Of a stretch of 64,000 nt of DNA, positions 34,617 through 43,776 are shown piece by piece. Below the pieces are notes generated by a model. The model made no database searches, was not told where the DNA came from, and saw only the letters and a program-made list of their open reading frames with translations. Positions within the stretch are counted from its first letter, which is position 1. Every line of letters starts with the position of its first letter. Position numbers and translations under genes: made by a program. Source of the stretch: Candidatus Poribacteria bacterium (lineage in GTDB: Bacteria; Poribacteria; WGA-4E; WGA-3G); the NCBI GenBank assembly GCA_022828145.1, contig JAJEJA010000043.1, positions 62,001 to 126,000 on the forward strand, read 5' to 3'.

Positions 34617-35375
34617 TTATACTTTTTCGAATATATCTGGATAGTTTGATGTAATCCCTTGAACGCCGTAAGAGAGCAATTCCTGTATACGCTCAATATC
34701 GTCCACTGTCCAACACCATAGTGTGATACCCCGTCTTCGGACTTCATAAGCAAATTCTGGTGTTATAAGTTCGTGATGCACATTGAGAACATTACTACCG
34801 ATTAGACAGAGTTTCTGACACAATTGGATTGGACAGCCACTTCCGTTGCGACCACTGCTCAACAAACCTGTTGAGATTTTCGGTTCTACACTACGAACGG
34901 TTTCTATGGCTGAAAAATCAAATGAGATGATTATCACCTGGTTAAGTACATCCATCTCACACACAATTTCTACAACCCGTTTGGTAATTGTCGTGTCCTT
35001 TATTTCTAAAACGGATATTGTTTTGTCAGCAGCAAATGTCAATACTTCAGAGAGTGTTGGAATAGTTTCCCCTGCAAACTTCTGATCAAACCAGGATCCT
35101 GCATCCGCCTGTTTTATTTTCTTTAAGGCTGTCTGTTTTATTAATCCGTTCAGGTCTGTTGTTCTATCCAACGTAGAATCATGTATCACAACAATCTGAT
35201 TGTCGACCGTGCCGTGTAGATCTAATTCAATAGCATCCACACCGATCTCAATTGCGGTCTTAAAAGCTGTGAGTGTATTCTCTGGTGCTATTCCTGATGC
35301 ACCGCGATGTGCGATACGTATGAAATCGGTTTTGTGAGATATTTTGTTAGTTACTTTCATTAAGCTTACTGGCAT
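34617..35375 (-). CDS. Glycerophosphodiester phosphodiesterase
   Basis: About 250 aa. GDPD signatures: IAHRGASGIAPENT (catalytic His-Arg) and AIELDLHGT with acidic metal ligands, then VIHDSTLDRTT with the second catalytic His. The C-terminal barrel carries LWCWTVDD. No signal peptide. It hydrolyses glycerophosphodiesters to sn-glycerol-3-phosphate. ATG 35375 and 35360 are both possible; either overlaps the 3' end of the regulator gene. No clear ribosome site favours one. Confidence 0.92.
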   Translation of the reverse strand: MPVSLMKVTNKISHKTDFIRIAHRGASGIAPENTLTAFKTAIEIGVDAIELDLHGTVDNQIVVIHDSTLDRTTDLNGLIKQTALKKIKQADAGSWFDQKFAGETIPTLSEVLTFAADKTISVLEIKDTTITKRVVEIVCEMDVLNQVIIISFDFSAIETVRSVEPKISTGLLSSGRNGSGCPIQLCQKLCLIGSNVLNVHHELITPEFAYEVRRRGITLWCWTVDDIERIQELLSYGVQGITSNYPDIFEKV

Positions 35376-36807
35376 TAAGGTTACTGGTATTTAGATGTTG
35401 ATTTATTTTTTTTGATAGGGTCGTTCGGCTGATACCGAGTAATTCAGCTGTTTTGCTGTAGTTATCTGAACATTCAGTCAAAGCCAGTTGAATGAGGGTT
35501 TTGTCCAAGAGTGATACTATTTCGTTGTATATGTCAATTTTACCTTCAGCGATAGCTGTTTTCGTGATTTCTTGTAGAACAGTTTTGAGAGAGGTATCTA
35601 AATGTGTGGTGTCAGGTTTGTTTATGCTGCGACCTGTTTGTATCTCAATTGGTAAATGCTCGGGTAGAATTACATCTGATCGGGAAAGGGCAGCTGCGCT
35701 TCTAATGCAGTTTTCTAATTCTCTAACATTTCCGTACCAAGGATATTTCATTATCAGTTCCATTCCATTATCGGAGATCCCGCGAATTGATTTGCCGAGT
35801 TCTGTTTGTGTAAGTTGCAAGAAATGTGAGACAAGCAATGGAATATCTTCCTGTCGTTCACGTAAGGGGGGTAGATGTATTGAAATGCGTTTAAAGCGGT
35901 AGTAGAGATCGGAACGAAATTGACCAAGTTCAACCAATCGTGCGAGTTCTTGATTCGTTGCGGCTAACACGCGGACATCTACTGTTCGTGTCTGCGTCCC
36001 GCCTAATCTTTCAATTTCTTGGGTTTGCAATGTGCGTAATAGTTTAATTTGCAATGCTGGGCTCATGTTCGCGACTTCATCAAGGAAGAGTGTTCCTCCA
36101 TTTGCCAATTCAAAACGTCCTGGTTTACCTTCAGATTTTGCTCCGGTGAATGCTCCGGGTTCGTACCCGAATAGTTCACTTTCCAGTAAATCATCTGGGA
36201 GTGCTCCACAATCCACGGGTACAAAAGGGTTATTTTTCCGTTCACTTCCTGCATGTATAGCGCGTGCTACGAGGTCTTTTCCGGTTCCTGTTTCTCCTTC
36301 AATCAGTACTGTTGTTGTGTTGCTTGCCATGACTCCGATGAGTTTGTATATTTCGCGCATCTGCTCGCTTTTGCCGACGAGTCTGTGTCCGATCTCCTCA
36401 CGGTTTTGTTTGTTTTCAGTCTGAATTGGCAATATGCTTCTGACAGACTGCGTTCTGTATGCCCGTTCCAGCACACCCTTCACGACAGTTAGGTCTATCG
36501 GTTTCGGTACAAAATCAAAAGCGTGTAGTCGCATCGCTTCTATTGTTGTGTCAAGGTCATCGAAAGCGGTAATTATGACGACGATCACCTCTGGATGTTC
36601 TGCTTTTATTTTTTTTAATGCTTCTAACCCGCTCATTCCTGGCAGTTTTACATCCAGCAGAACAACATCTGGTTTGTCGGCAGCAATTCGTCGTAACCCC
36701 TCTTCAGCACTGTTCGCGATACTGGCGTTATATCCTTCACCGTCGAGGAACTGCTGAAATGCCCAACAGATTTTTTCGTCATCGTCAACAACTAAGACAT
36801 TTTTCAT
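35347..36807 (-). CDS. Sigma-54-dependent NtrC-family response regulator
   Basis: 486 aa. Receiver domain 1-120 with acidic pocket DDD 8-10, phospho-acceptor D52 and the T-x-x-K positions. AAA+ domain: Walker A GETGTGKD (171-178), the sigma-54 contact loop GAFTGA (218-223), and FLDEVANM Walker B with Asn after Ala. The C-terminal Fis-type helix-turn-helix reads NYSKTAELLGISRTTLSKKI. No histidine kinase is adjacent. It is first in an operon with GDPD, glycosyltransferase and SDR genes, which suggests that envelope-lipid or sugar metabolism responds to it. Confidence 0.95.
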   Translation of the reverse strand: MKNVLVVDDDEKICWAFQQFLDGEGYNASIANSAEEGLRRIAADKPDVVLLDVKLPGMSGLEALKKIKAEHPEVIVVIITAFDDLDTTIEAMRLHAFDFVPKPIDLTVVKGVLERAYRTQSVRSILPIQTENKQNREEIGHRLVGKSEQMREIYKLIGVMASNTTTVLIEGETGTGKDLVARAIHAGSERKNNPFVPVDCGALPDDLLESELFGYEPGAFTGAKSEGKPGRFELANGGTLFLDEVANMSPALQIKLLRTLQTQEIERLGGTQTRTVDVRVLAATNQELARLVELGQFRSDLYYRFKRISIHLPPLRERQEDIPLLVSHFLQLTQTELGKSIRGISDNGMELIMKYPWYGNVRELENCIRSAAALSRSDVILPEHLPIEIQTGRSINKPDTTHLDTSLKTVLQEITKTAIAEGKIDIYNEIVSLLDKTLIQLALTECSDNYSKTAELLGISRTTLSKKINQHLNTSNLNASKLNESN

Positions 36808-36835
36808 AATGAACGTCCTTCATCTGTTTGCCATG

Positions 36836-38119
36836 TCATGTTTTCTGCCTACTGCCGCCTTCTATAGAGAGTAGAAATTTCTTTCCGTCTTCACTCATCT
36901 CTTCCGCACCCGTTTCTGTGACATTCTCCTCAAGTTTTTTCTTGAGAATAGGATAAGAATCGACTATAGGGATTTCACTGTGTGATGTTAGTTCAGGTTT
37001 TCGTGCATCTGCAGCATGTATTGCGTCTGCAAGTCGTTCATTTTTGTGTGTTGAATGTTCTATGTCTCTTGCTTTGAAGTCGGGTAAAACTTTGTCAGCA
37101 AAGAGTTTTAGCGATTCACATATATCCTCATGTCGATTCATTCCTGCTTGCTGAATGAAAACGACTTGGTCAACACCTGCGTTCTCCATTATTTCTAAAT
37201 GTTCACGAATTTGTTCGGGTGTGCCGATTCCAGCGCGAGCTTCTGCTGGGTCTTGTTCAGATTGCTTATACAGTTTCCAAATATCTGTTTTACCAGGTGT
37301 TTGTGATCCATTGTAGTAATAGTGTGCAAGTGCAAAACGGAAGAATCGGAAGCCATCTAAGCCGCGTGCAAGTGCAGTTTCTTCATTTTCATGGCACGAG
37401 AACCCTGATACCATTGCGATATTTGGATTGACTCTTTGTGTTAGGGGTTTGCATTCTTTTTCGAAGATTTCATAGTATTCTTCTACCCAAAATTTTGCTT
37501 CTGCTGCATCTACGAAGGCGAATGTAAGTGCTCCTAATCCATATCGTGCTGCGAATCGGAGGCTGTCTCTACTTGAGCAAGCGACCCATGGGGGTGGATG
37601 TGGTGTTTGGAGTGGTTTTGGTATGACATTGCGCGGTGGCATTGAGAAGTGCTTTCCATCATATCCAGGGTAGGGAGCTTGTATCATCATCTTCGCGGTT
37701 TCGCGTGTGCATTCCTCCCACATCTCCTTTTTGCCCTTTGGGTCAACTTTAAAACCGCCGAGTTCCATGTGTGAAGCAGATTCTCCGGTGCCCCACTCAA
37801 CACGTCCATTTGATACCAGGTCGAGAGTAGCGATTCGTTCAGCCACCCGTGCAGGATGGTTATAGGCAGGTGGCATCAGAACGATTCCGTGTCCTAAGCG
37901 GATTTGCTTAGTGCGTTGACTACAGGCAGCAAGAAATACCTCTGGTGCAGAGGAGTGTGAGTATTCTTCAAGGAAGTGGTGTTCTACTTCCCAGATATAG
38001 TCAAACCCGAGTTTGTCTGCAAGTTCAACCTGTTGTAATGCGTCTTGGAATAGTTTATGTTCTGCTCCTTTTTGCCAAGGTCGTGGGATTTGGTGTTCAT
38101 AAAACAGGCCAAATTTCAT
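36836..38119 (-). CDS. LLM-class flavin-dependent oxidoreductase
   Basis: 427 aa, bacterial-luciferase-like TIM barrel. Recognisable blocks are MKFGLFYEHQIPRPW, the DYIWEVEHHF active-site segment, HGIVLMPPAYNHPARVAERIATLD and GRVEWGTGES. Such enzymes use reduced FMN or F420 for monooxygenation or reduction. The last ~75 residues are charged and longer than in simple family members. Same strand as the neighbouring aldo/keto reductase and possibly cotranscribed with it. Confidence 0.9.
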   Translation of the reverse strand: MKFGLFYEHQIPRPWQKGAEHKLFQDALQQVELADKLGFDYIWEVEHHFLEEYSHSSAPEVFLAACSQRTKQIRLGHGIVLMPPAYNHPARVAERIATLDLVSNGRVEWGTGESASHMELGGFKVDPKGKKEMWEECTRETAKMMIQAPYPGYDGKHFSMPPRNVIPKPLQTPHPPPWVACSSRDSLRFAARYGLGALTFAFVDAAEAKFWVEEYYEIFEKECKPLTQRVNPNIAMVSGFSCHENEETALARGLDGFRFFRFALAHYYYNGSQTPGKTDIWKLYKQSEQDPAEARAGIGTPEQIREHLEIMENAGVDQVVFIQQAGMNRHEDICESLKLFADKVLPDFKARDIEHSTHKNERLADAIHAADARKPELTSHSEIPIVDSYPILKKKLEENVTETGAEEMSEDGKKFLLSIEGGSRQKT

Positions 38120-38141
38120 AAAGCGGTGTAGTTCCTTTCTC

Positions 38142-38909
38142 CTAATTTTCGAGTGTCTGCATTTCCGAGTCTGTTAATTGCCAATCAAATAGCTCAAAGT
38201 TTTCTCGCAGATGTGCTTCTGAACCAGACTTTGGAATTGTAATGATACCTTTCTGTATTAGCCATCGCAATGCTACTTGTGCTGCTGTTTTACCGTGCTT
38301 GCTTCCGATTTCATGTAATTCCTTATCACCTGAGAGGTTTCCTGCCGATAGGGGTCTATGTGCAGTGATAGGTATATTTCGTTCTACACAGTGCTTTCGC
38401 AAAGCTTCTTTATTGTTTCGGACATGGTACTCAACCTGATTTGTACAAATTGGCAGTTCAGATTTCTCACAGGCTTCATTTACCTGAGCGATGCTAAAAT
38501 TGCTTATACCGATACTTTTGACTTTACCGTCGTCATATATCTCCTTGAAAGCACCGATAGTTTCCTCATAAGGCACTGTATCACTGGGCCAATGGATTAG
38601 CAAAAGATCGACATATTCCATCTGTAGGTCGTTTATACAGATCTGAAATTGACTTAGCACATCGTCACGTTTCAGGTGTGTATGCCATATTTTAGAGGTA
38701 ATGAATAGTTCTTCACGTTCAACGCCGATTTCCCGCAGTGCTTTACCGATCTCACGTTGGTTTTTGTACATCCATGCAGTGTCAATATGTGTATATCCTA
38801 AGTCAATAGCTAATTTGACAATTTGTTCACACTGGTGTCCATTAAGTCGCCAGGTTCCCAGACCTAATATTGGAATTTTGTGTCCTGATGCGAGTGTAAT
38901 GTTTTCCAT
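38142..38909 (-). CDS. Aldo/keto reductase
   Basis: 255 aa, AKR fold. The catalytic tetrad is D43, Y48, K73 and H106 (HIDTAWMYKNQ, TSKIW, LLIHWPSD). NADPH-binding C-terminal segments include GISNFS and IPKSGSEAHLRENF. Reduces small aldehydes or ketones, of 2,5-diketo-gluconate reductase or YvgN type. First gene of a minus-strand pair with the LLM enzyme. A 150-bp AT-rich gap separates it from the divergent tRNAs. Confidence 0.93.
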   Translation of the reverse strand: MENITLASGHKIPILGLGTWRLNGHQCEQIVKLAIDLGYTHIDTAWMYKNQREIGKALREIGVEREELFITSKIWHTHLKRDDVLSQFQICINDLQMEYVDLLLIHWPSDTVPYEETIGAFKEIYDDGKVKSIGISNFSIAQVNEACEKSELPICTNQVEYHVRNNKEALRKHCVERNIPITAHRPLSAGNLSGDKELHEIGSKHGKTAAQVALRWLIQKGIITIPKSGSEAHLRENFELFDWQLTDSEMQTLEN

Positions 38910-39061
38910 CTGTTTGATAATGGGACATTAGTTTATCCCATCTCTCCTTTCTTCTTGCATGATATTGAATTCCTTAAAAAAGTCAAGGGAATTGTGGTTG
39001 TGAGTATTTAAAAAAAGTTGACATCCTCTTTTTAACCGTGTATAATATATCATGTTCTTTG

Positions 39062-39147
39062 GGTCGAGTGGTGGAATCGGTAGACACAATGGACTTAAAA
39101 TCCATCGCCCATCAAAAGGCGTGAGGGTTCAAGTCCCTCCTCGACCA
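39062..39147 (+). tRNA. tRNA-Leu(UAA)
   Basis: Acceptor GGTCGAG pairs with CTCGACC and is followed by discriminator A. The anticodon loop CTTAAAA gives anticodon UAA. The long variable arm (CGCCCATCAAAAGGCG) is typical of type II leucine tRNAs. T-arm GAGGG-TTCAAGT-CCCTC. CCA is not encoded. Total 86 nt. Confidence 0.96.
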
Positions 39148-39168
39148 TGTTCTTCTTATATATCTTAT

Positions 39169-39242
<74 letters not shown>

Positions 39243-39274
39243 TCTCCCTTTATTCCCATCTGACTTATAAGCGA

Positions 39275-40537
39275 CTAAATTCCCAACCCATCATCAATTT
39301 CACGTTGATAAGTGTTGATGGATGCGTTTAGCATATCGTCAATATGGACAATCTGTTGCGTAGTCCCGGATTCGAGCATGGCATAAGAGATGGCAACGGA
39401 ACGTGTGCCTTGATATGCGTCAACTTCAATTGTCCGCTTTCCTGCGATTGCTTCAGCGAAATCGCCATATTCAATTGCGATGATTTTTGCATCAGTGTCT
39501 GCAAATGGCAGGTTGTATTGCCATAGACGGTCTCCGCCGAATAGGTCTGTTGTGACAGCATCAAGTCGAAAATCTGGTACAAGGTCTAATAGTTTTTCAT
39601 CTTCAATTGTTCCATGTCCATCTACTTGAAGCGAGATGACTCCCCCACTTCTGTCGCCGGGGAGTGTCATTGAGCCTTTTGATCCGTGTATCTGTCGTGT
39701 CCAGCTCCCCTTTCCCCATGCGGCATGGTCTTCAATATACTGTCCAACCGTACCGTTTTTGAAAGTTAACGTTGCATAAGTTGCATCTTCTGCGGTTGCT
39801 TTAAACTCGGCGGGCATTTTGCGTTGCCATTCTGTATAAACACCGGCGGGATTGGAACCGGATTTCCCTGTCACAGCAGCAGGATTGTGTCGAATTGGTT
39901 CGTGAAGTCGTGTTTGTGCATATACGGTTTCTACTTCACCGAGCAGATACTCAATCATATCAGCATAGTGAACGCCGACATCCAACAAGACGCCGCTTTG
40001 ATCTTTCTGATGCCGCCATACAGAGATAAGCATTCGGTTTGAACCACCAATTGTATGGTGCATGAGGAACCGGGGTTTGCCGATAACTTCTGCATCAAGT
40101 AATGCTTTTGCCAATCTATTGATTGGATCACGGCGGTAGTTTTCTGCGACACTCAACACAACATCAGCCGTATCGGCTGCGTGCCGTATGAGGTTGCATG
40201 CGCGAACGGTTAGCCCCATCGGTTTTTCGACCATAGTGTGCCAGCCGCGTTCAAGTGTTTCAACAGCAACAGTATGGTGGTAGGGGGGAGTTGTCGTTAC
40301 ATCAACTGCGTTAACGTTAACTTTGGCAAGTTCATCTAAGTTGGTAACAACAGTTGGTTTTTTACCAAGTCGTTCTTCTGCCTGCTCAGCGAGGGATTCA
40401 GCATTGGAAATGACTGGATCACATACAGCAACGAGTTCAAATCTATCCCATCCGACGCGATGCAGTTCTGCTAAACCGTACATGTGTCGGTGTCCCATAC
40501 CACCGCAACCGATAATTGCTAATCTAATTTTATTCAT
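39275..40537 (-). CDS. Gfo/Idh/MocA-family oxidoreductase
   Basis: 420 aa, the longest of three in the window. Rossmann motif AIIGCGGMGHRHMYG, then MVEKPMGLTVRACNLI with the EKP signature, and the second domain with SGVLLDVGVHYADMIEYLL (D-x-G-x-H-x-x-D). Longer insertions in the C-terminal domain distinguish it from the 333- and 335-aa relatives. NAD(P)-dependent oxidation of a sugar or cyclitol is likely. Confidence 0.9.
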   Translation of the reverse strand: MNKIRLAIIGCGGMGHRHMYGLAELHRVGWDRFELVAVCDPVISNAESLAEQAEERLGKKPTVVTNLDELAKVNVNAVDVTTTPPYHHTVAVETLERGWHTMVEKPMGLTVRACNLIRHAADTADVVLSVAENYRRDPINRLAKALLDAEVIGKPRFLMHHTIGGSNRMLISVWRHQKDQSGVLLDVGVHYADMIEYLLGEVETVYAQTRLHEPIRHNPAAVTGKSGSNPAGVYTEWQRKMPAEFKATAEDATYATLTFKNGTVGQYIEDHAAWGKGSWTRQIHGSKGSMTLPGDRSGGVISLQVDGHGTIEDEKLLDLVPDFRLDAVTTDLFGGDRLWQYNLPFADTDAKIIAIEYGDFAEAIAGKRTIEVDAYQGTRSVAISYAMLESGTTQQIVHIDDMLNASINTYQREIDDGLGI

Positions 40538-40546
40538 ATCCTGTCT

Positions 40547-42052
40547 CTACTTTTCAAGTATTACTTCTAACCTACTTAAATCAGTTTCCAATACTGATTT
40601 ATCGTCACGATATATTTTCTGTCTGGATAGTACCTTGTCAACGTATATTTTACCTCTACTTAGAAGAGGCCCTTTTATGCTGACTCTGCCGGGTCCAACA
40701 TTATATGCCCCGATTGCTAAAGTCTGGTTATTGTGATACCTTTCTAATAGATAGTTGAAATATGTCAATCCTGCTTCAAGGTTTTTCTTTGCGTCAAATC
40801 TTTCATCAACCTTCCCATCAATGTTGGGTTTTGTTTTATTTGTGTAGTGTGGCACTTTCAACCCGTATTCTCTTGCAGTAGCAGGTAATATTTGCATTAA
40901 GCCACCGGCACCTGTTCTTGATACAGCAAGAGGATTGAATTTTGATTCCACATAAATTATTGCTAACATTAATTCGACAGAGATATTATGTTTTTCTGCA
41001 ATTTGTATACTTGCCTTTTGTGATGACTTTTGTTTAGGTTCGGTTTTATGGTGTGTTGTGTTGGTGGGTGTTTGATGAATAGATGTTTCTTTTGTGTATT
41101 CTTGCGTTGGTTCTCCAAAAGTAAAACCGAATGAGAGCAGATGTTTATGGTTTAGGTCTCCTTGATTAAGATAGGCATAATAGGTCTGCTTCCCCCATTT
41201 ATTCAATGAGAATCCCATACTCCATGAATGTGCATACTCACCTGAATCAAAAACGAAATGTGATCCGACGTTTGCGGAAAGTATACCTGTTATGAATTCT
41301 ACACTTGTGCCAAAACCTGGGGATGTGACATTATAGCATGCATGCCATTTAACTTGCTGAAGTGGTATAAGTGTTGTTCCGAATGCCAGTTGTGAGTTAA
41401 ACGTATTGAGGATAACACCGTTCTGATCTCGGATAGATACGCCACTAATATCTCGCAATTGCATACCTACCAGTGCATTTGGTGAAAGGGTTATTAATGC
41501 TCCAACGTCGTAGTTTTGTGCCCAAAGGCTATTCTCATAAGGTGCTCGACTAAAACCTGTACTCACACCGAGTTGTATGGCTCCGAACTTCCTTGCATAG
41601 GATAGCAAGGCTTGGTTGTATCCATATTCAAACGTCCCAATTGGATTGGAATTGTGGTCTATGAGGAATCGATCAGCGTTGTTGAAATCGAGGAGGTTAA
41701 TTCCGAATGTCCCAAGGACTTTAACAGGATAGGCGATAGACAGGGCTCCCTGAGAGAGGTCATAAATCAGGTTACCTCGGTCAAGTGATGCGAGTCCTGC
41801 TGGGTTCCAGAGTGGGCTTGTAGCATCATCTGCGCTGCTAATATAAGCTCTGCTTAGCCCGATTCCGCGCGTGCCGATTACAGGTCTCGGCTCGGGTATG
41901 CCGATGTTGGATTGATCATTTTTTGTTTCAACGAGCGTGGTACTTACACCTTGAGAATTGGTGAACAAGAGGAGCAAGATGATTATGCTTAGCCATCTAT
42001 AGTCATGGCATCTATTGTCACGGCAGATCAAGGTGGCGAGCTGGGTTTTCAC
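40547..42052 (-). CDS. Outer-membrane barrel (PorV/UPF0164-like) fused to SLT lytic transglycosylase
   Basis: About 501 aa from GTG 42052, with AAAGG upstream and a good signal segment (WLSIIILLLLFTNSQG). An in-frame start at 42154 would overlap the upstream gene much further. Residues ~30-300 look like the PorV/UPF0164 beta-barrel: GTRGIGLSRAYISSADDATSPLWNPAGLA, then alternating strands to HLLSFGFTFG. A Thr/Lys/Gln-rich linker follows. Residues ~345-480 are an SLT domain with catalytic Glu in AIIYVESKFNP (~369) and GAGGLMQILPATAREYGL, plus AYNVGPG. It would cleave peptidoglycan glycan strands from an outer-membrane anchor. It overlaps the M23 peptidase gene by 35 bases. Confidence 0.8.
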   Translation of the reverse strand: MKTQLATLICRDNRCHDYRWLSIIILLLLFTNSQGVSTTLVETKNDQSNIGIPEPRPVIGTRGIGLSRAYISSADDATSPLWNPAGLASLDRGNLIYDLSQGALSIAYPVKVLGTFGINLLDFNNADRFLIDHNSNPIGTFEYGYNQALLSYARKFGAIQLGVSTGFSRAPYENSLWAQNYDVGALITLSPNALVGMQLRDISGVSIRDQNGVILNTFNSQLAFGTTLIPLQQVKWHACYNVTSPGFGTSVEFITGILSANVGSHFVFDSGEYAHSWSMGFSLNKWGKQTYYAYLNQGDLNHKHLLSFGFTFGEPTQEYTKETSIHQTPTNTTHHKTEPKQKSSQKASIQIAEKHNISVELMLAIIYVESKFNPLAVSRTGAGGLMQILPATAREYGLKVPHYTNKTKPNIDGKVDERFDAKKNLEAGLTYFNYLLERYHNNQTLAIGAYNVGPGRVSIKGPLLSRGKIYVDKVLSRQKIYRDDKSVLETDLSRLEVILEK

Positions 42053-42830
42053 TTTTACCTTTGTATCGGATTTCAAAATGCAGATGGGGGCCAGTTGAGA
42101 CGCCAGTATTTCCGGATAGCCCGATAATTTCACCTTGTTTGACGATATCACCAACAGAAACTCGGAATCTTGACAAGTGTGCGTAGCATGTTGAGTAGTT
42201 ATCGGCGTGTTTTATTCTAACGATTCGCCCATATCCTCGTTCCCAGGCAGCATAAACGACTCTACCTGTTTTTGAAGCGTACACTCTTGTTCCTGTGGCA
42301 GCGCGGAAATCTATGCCTCTATGCATCAAGTACTTTCGGTTCACTGGGTGGTGCCGATATCCGTATCTTGAAGTTACATATAGCGGGATACGCAACGGTT
42401 TTGCGAAACCGTCAATCGTTTCACCTGGTATATATATTCTATCTCCTATTTTGAGACGTTTTGGATTAGAGATATTGTTGAGATGTTGGATTTTTTTCCA
42501 ATCTTTAATACCGTGACTCTGTGCGATACTATATAAGCTGTCTCCATCCGTTACAGTGTACCAAACGCCATCTGAATTCCCGTTTGAACTGGAGGGTTTT
42601 GATCCGATTGGTATCAATAATTTGTCTCCAATTTGCAGGTGATTCATAGATTTCAAACTGTTGGTTTGAGCAATAGATTTCATAGGTACTTCATATTTTC
42701 TGGCGATTTCAGATAAGGTTTCCCCTTTCTTTACTTGATGTAGCATTCCAATACATGAAGATGTCAATGATTCTGAGATGAAAATTGCGAGTAAGACGAA
42801 TATAGTGACTTGAATTTTGTTTTTCTTCAT
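42018..42830 (-). CDS. LysM-containing M23 metallopeptidase
   Basis: 270 aa with an N-terminal signal. Two LysM domains (HQVKKGETLSEIARKYEV at 31-75; YTVTDGDSLYSIAQSHGI at ~91-135) bind peptidoglycan. The M23 domain follows, with HRGIDF, HLHFEI and the surrounding G-x-x-x-G turns. The zinc ligands His-x3-Asp and His-x-His are present, so it may be a working endopeptidase rather than a pure NlpD/EnvC-type activator. Translationally coupled to the transglycosylase fusion, so the two probably remodel the wall together. Confidence 0.92.
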   Translation of the reverse strand: MKKNKIQVTIFVLLAIFISESLTSSCIGMLHQVKKGETLSEIARKYEVPMKSIAQTNSLKSMNHLQIGDKLLIPIGSKPSSSNGNSDGVWYTVTDGDSLYSIAQSHGIKDWKKIQHLNNISNPKRLKIGDRIYIPGETIDGFAKPLRIPLYVTSRYGYRHHPVNRKYLMHRGIDFRAATGTRVYASKTGRVVYAAWERGYGRIVRIKHADNYSTCYAHLSRFRVSVGDIVKQGEIIGLSGNTGVSTGPHLHFEIRYKGKSENPARHLDLP

Positions 42831-43027
42831 ATTTTACCTATTTTTGGTTATGCTAACTAAAACCTATTAATTAACTAAGTACATATTTGGAAAATGATTT
42901 ATCTTGTACGATATAAATAAAATGAAAGTATGTAAATAAAAGTAGTTATGTAGGAAATTCTATTTTCATTATGCGAATCTCAATTGTTATTATTGATAAT
43001 ACGGTGGCTATTTATTGCCTTAGCCTC
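42831..43027. other. Intergenic, nothing recognised
   Basis: AT-rich spacer upstream of the M23 peptidase gene, likely holding its promoter. No hairpin repeat of the families described elsewhere. Confidence 0.3.
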
Positions 43028-43549
43028 TTATTCTCGGACGACCTTAAGTAGTATTTCTTTTGTATCAGAGATAATTTGTGTTTCTGTCTGTATTTCGTTA
43101 TCATTGACAGCAACGATTTCGCTGATAACAGTTACAACAAGTTGAAGCACTTCGACTTTAGCACTATCCCCATTTAATGTGTCGGGTGCTGTCCATGTGA
43201 CTGACAGGTCGTCATCTGAAGAGAGAGACCCGTATCCGGTAATGTTAAGCCAGTTTAATGTGACGCTTGTTCCTCTAACCCCTTGAACTGAGGCTGTGAT
43301 TTCTACTTTCTCACCCGGTTTTACTGTTTTTTGTGTAACAGTTACTGTTACGTCAAGTTCTCCTGTATTTTCAGTATCCTCTATGGTCTGTGTGTCATCT
43401 AACCCACCGTCTGTATCATCACTCGTATCATCCATAGTATCTGCGTCTGACACAGGATTTTTGAGGTTACTTCCACCGCATCCTGATATGTTAGTTAAAC
43501 TGATTAAAGCAACAACAAAAACTATTCCAAGTAGAAGAGACTTTTGCAT
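43028..43549 (-). CDS. Ig-like lipoprotein
   Basis: 173 aa. Signal peptide with lipobox SGCG (Cys24). An Asp/Thr-rich spacer (~38-62, DTMDDTSDDTDGGLDDTQ) follows. The rest is a beta-sandwich of bacterial Ig type: VTVTVTQKTVKPGEKVEITASV, then VTLNWLNITGYGSL and LSVTWTAPD. Such proteins are usually surface or periplasmic modules. No partner gene is obvious. Function unknown. Confidence 0.75.
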   Translation of the reverse strand: MQKSLLLGIVFVVALISLTNISGCGGSNLKNPVSDADTMDDTSDDTDGGLDDTQTIEDTENTGELDVTVTVTQKTVKPGEKVEITASVQGVRGTSVTLNWLNITGYGSLSSDDDLSVTWTAPDTLNGDSAKVEVLQLVVTVISEIVAVNDNEIQTETQIISDTKEILLKVVRE

Positions 43550-43776
43550 GAGTCCACCTATTAATTGTATTTAAGGTTAGAAGTTACCTTAAAAATTTTA
43601 TCTGTCTAATTTCCGTGTTACTGAACATTCAATCTATTCAAGTAACTTTTCCGTTAATTATTCTTGATAAAACAAGGCGTTAATTAATACGGAAATTTAC
43701 GGTTGAGGGTTACAAATAAACAAGTGAAAACTCAAAAGTCATCTATTGAGAGCCGTTTTTTGATAAGTGTTTGTGT

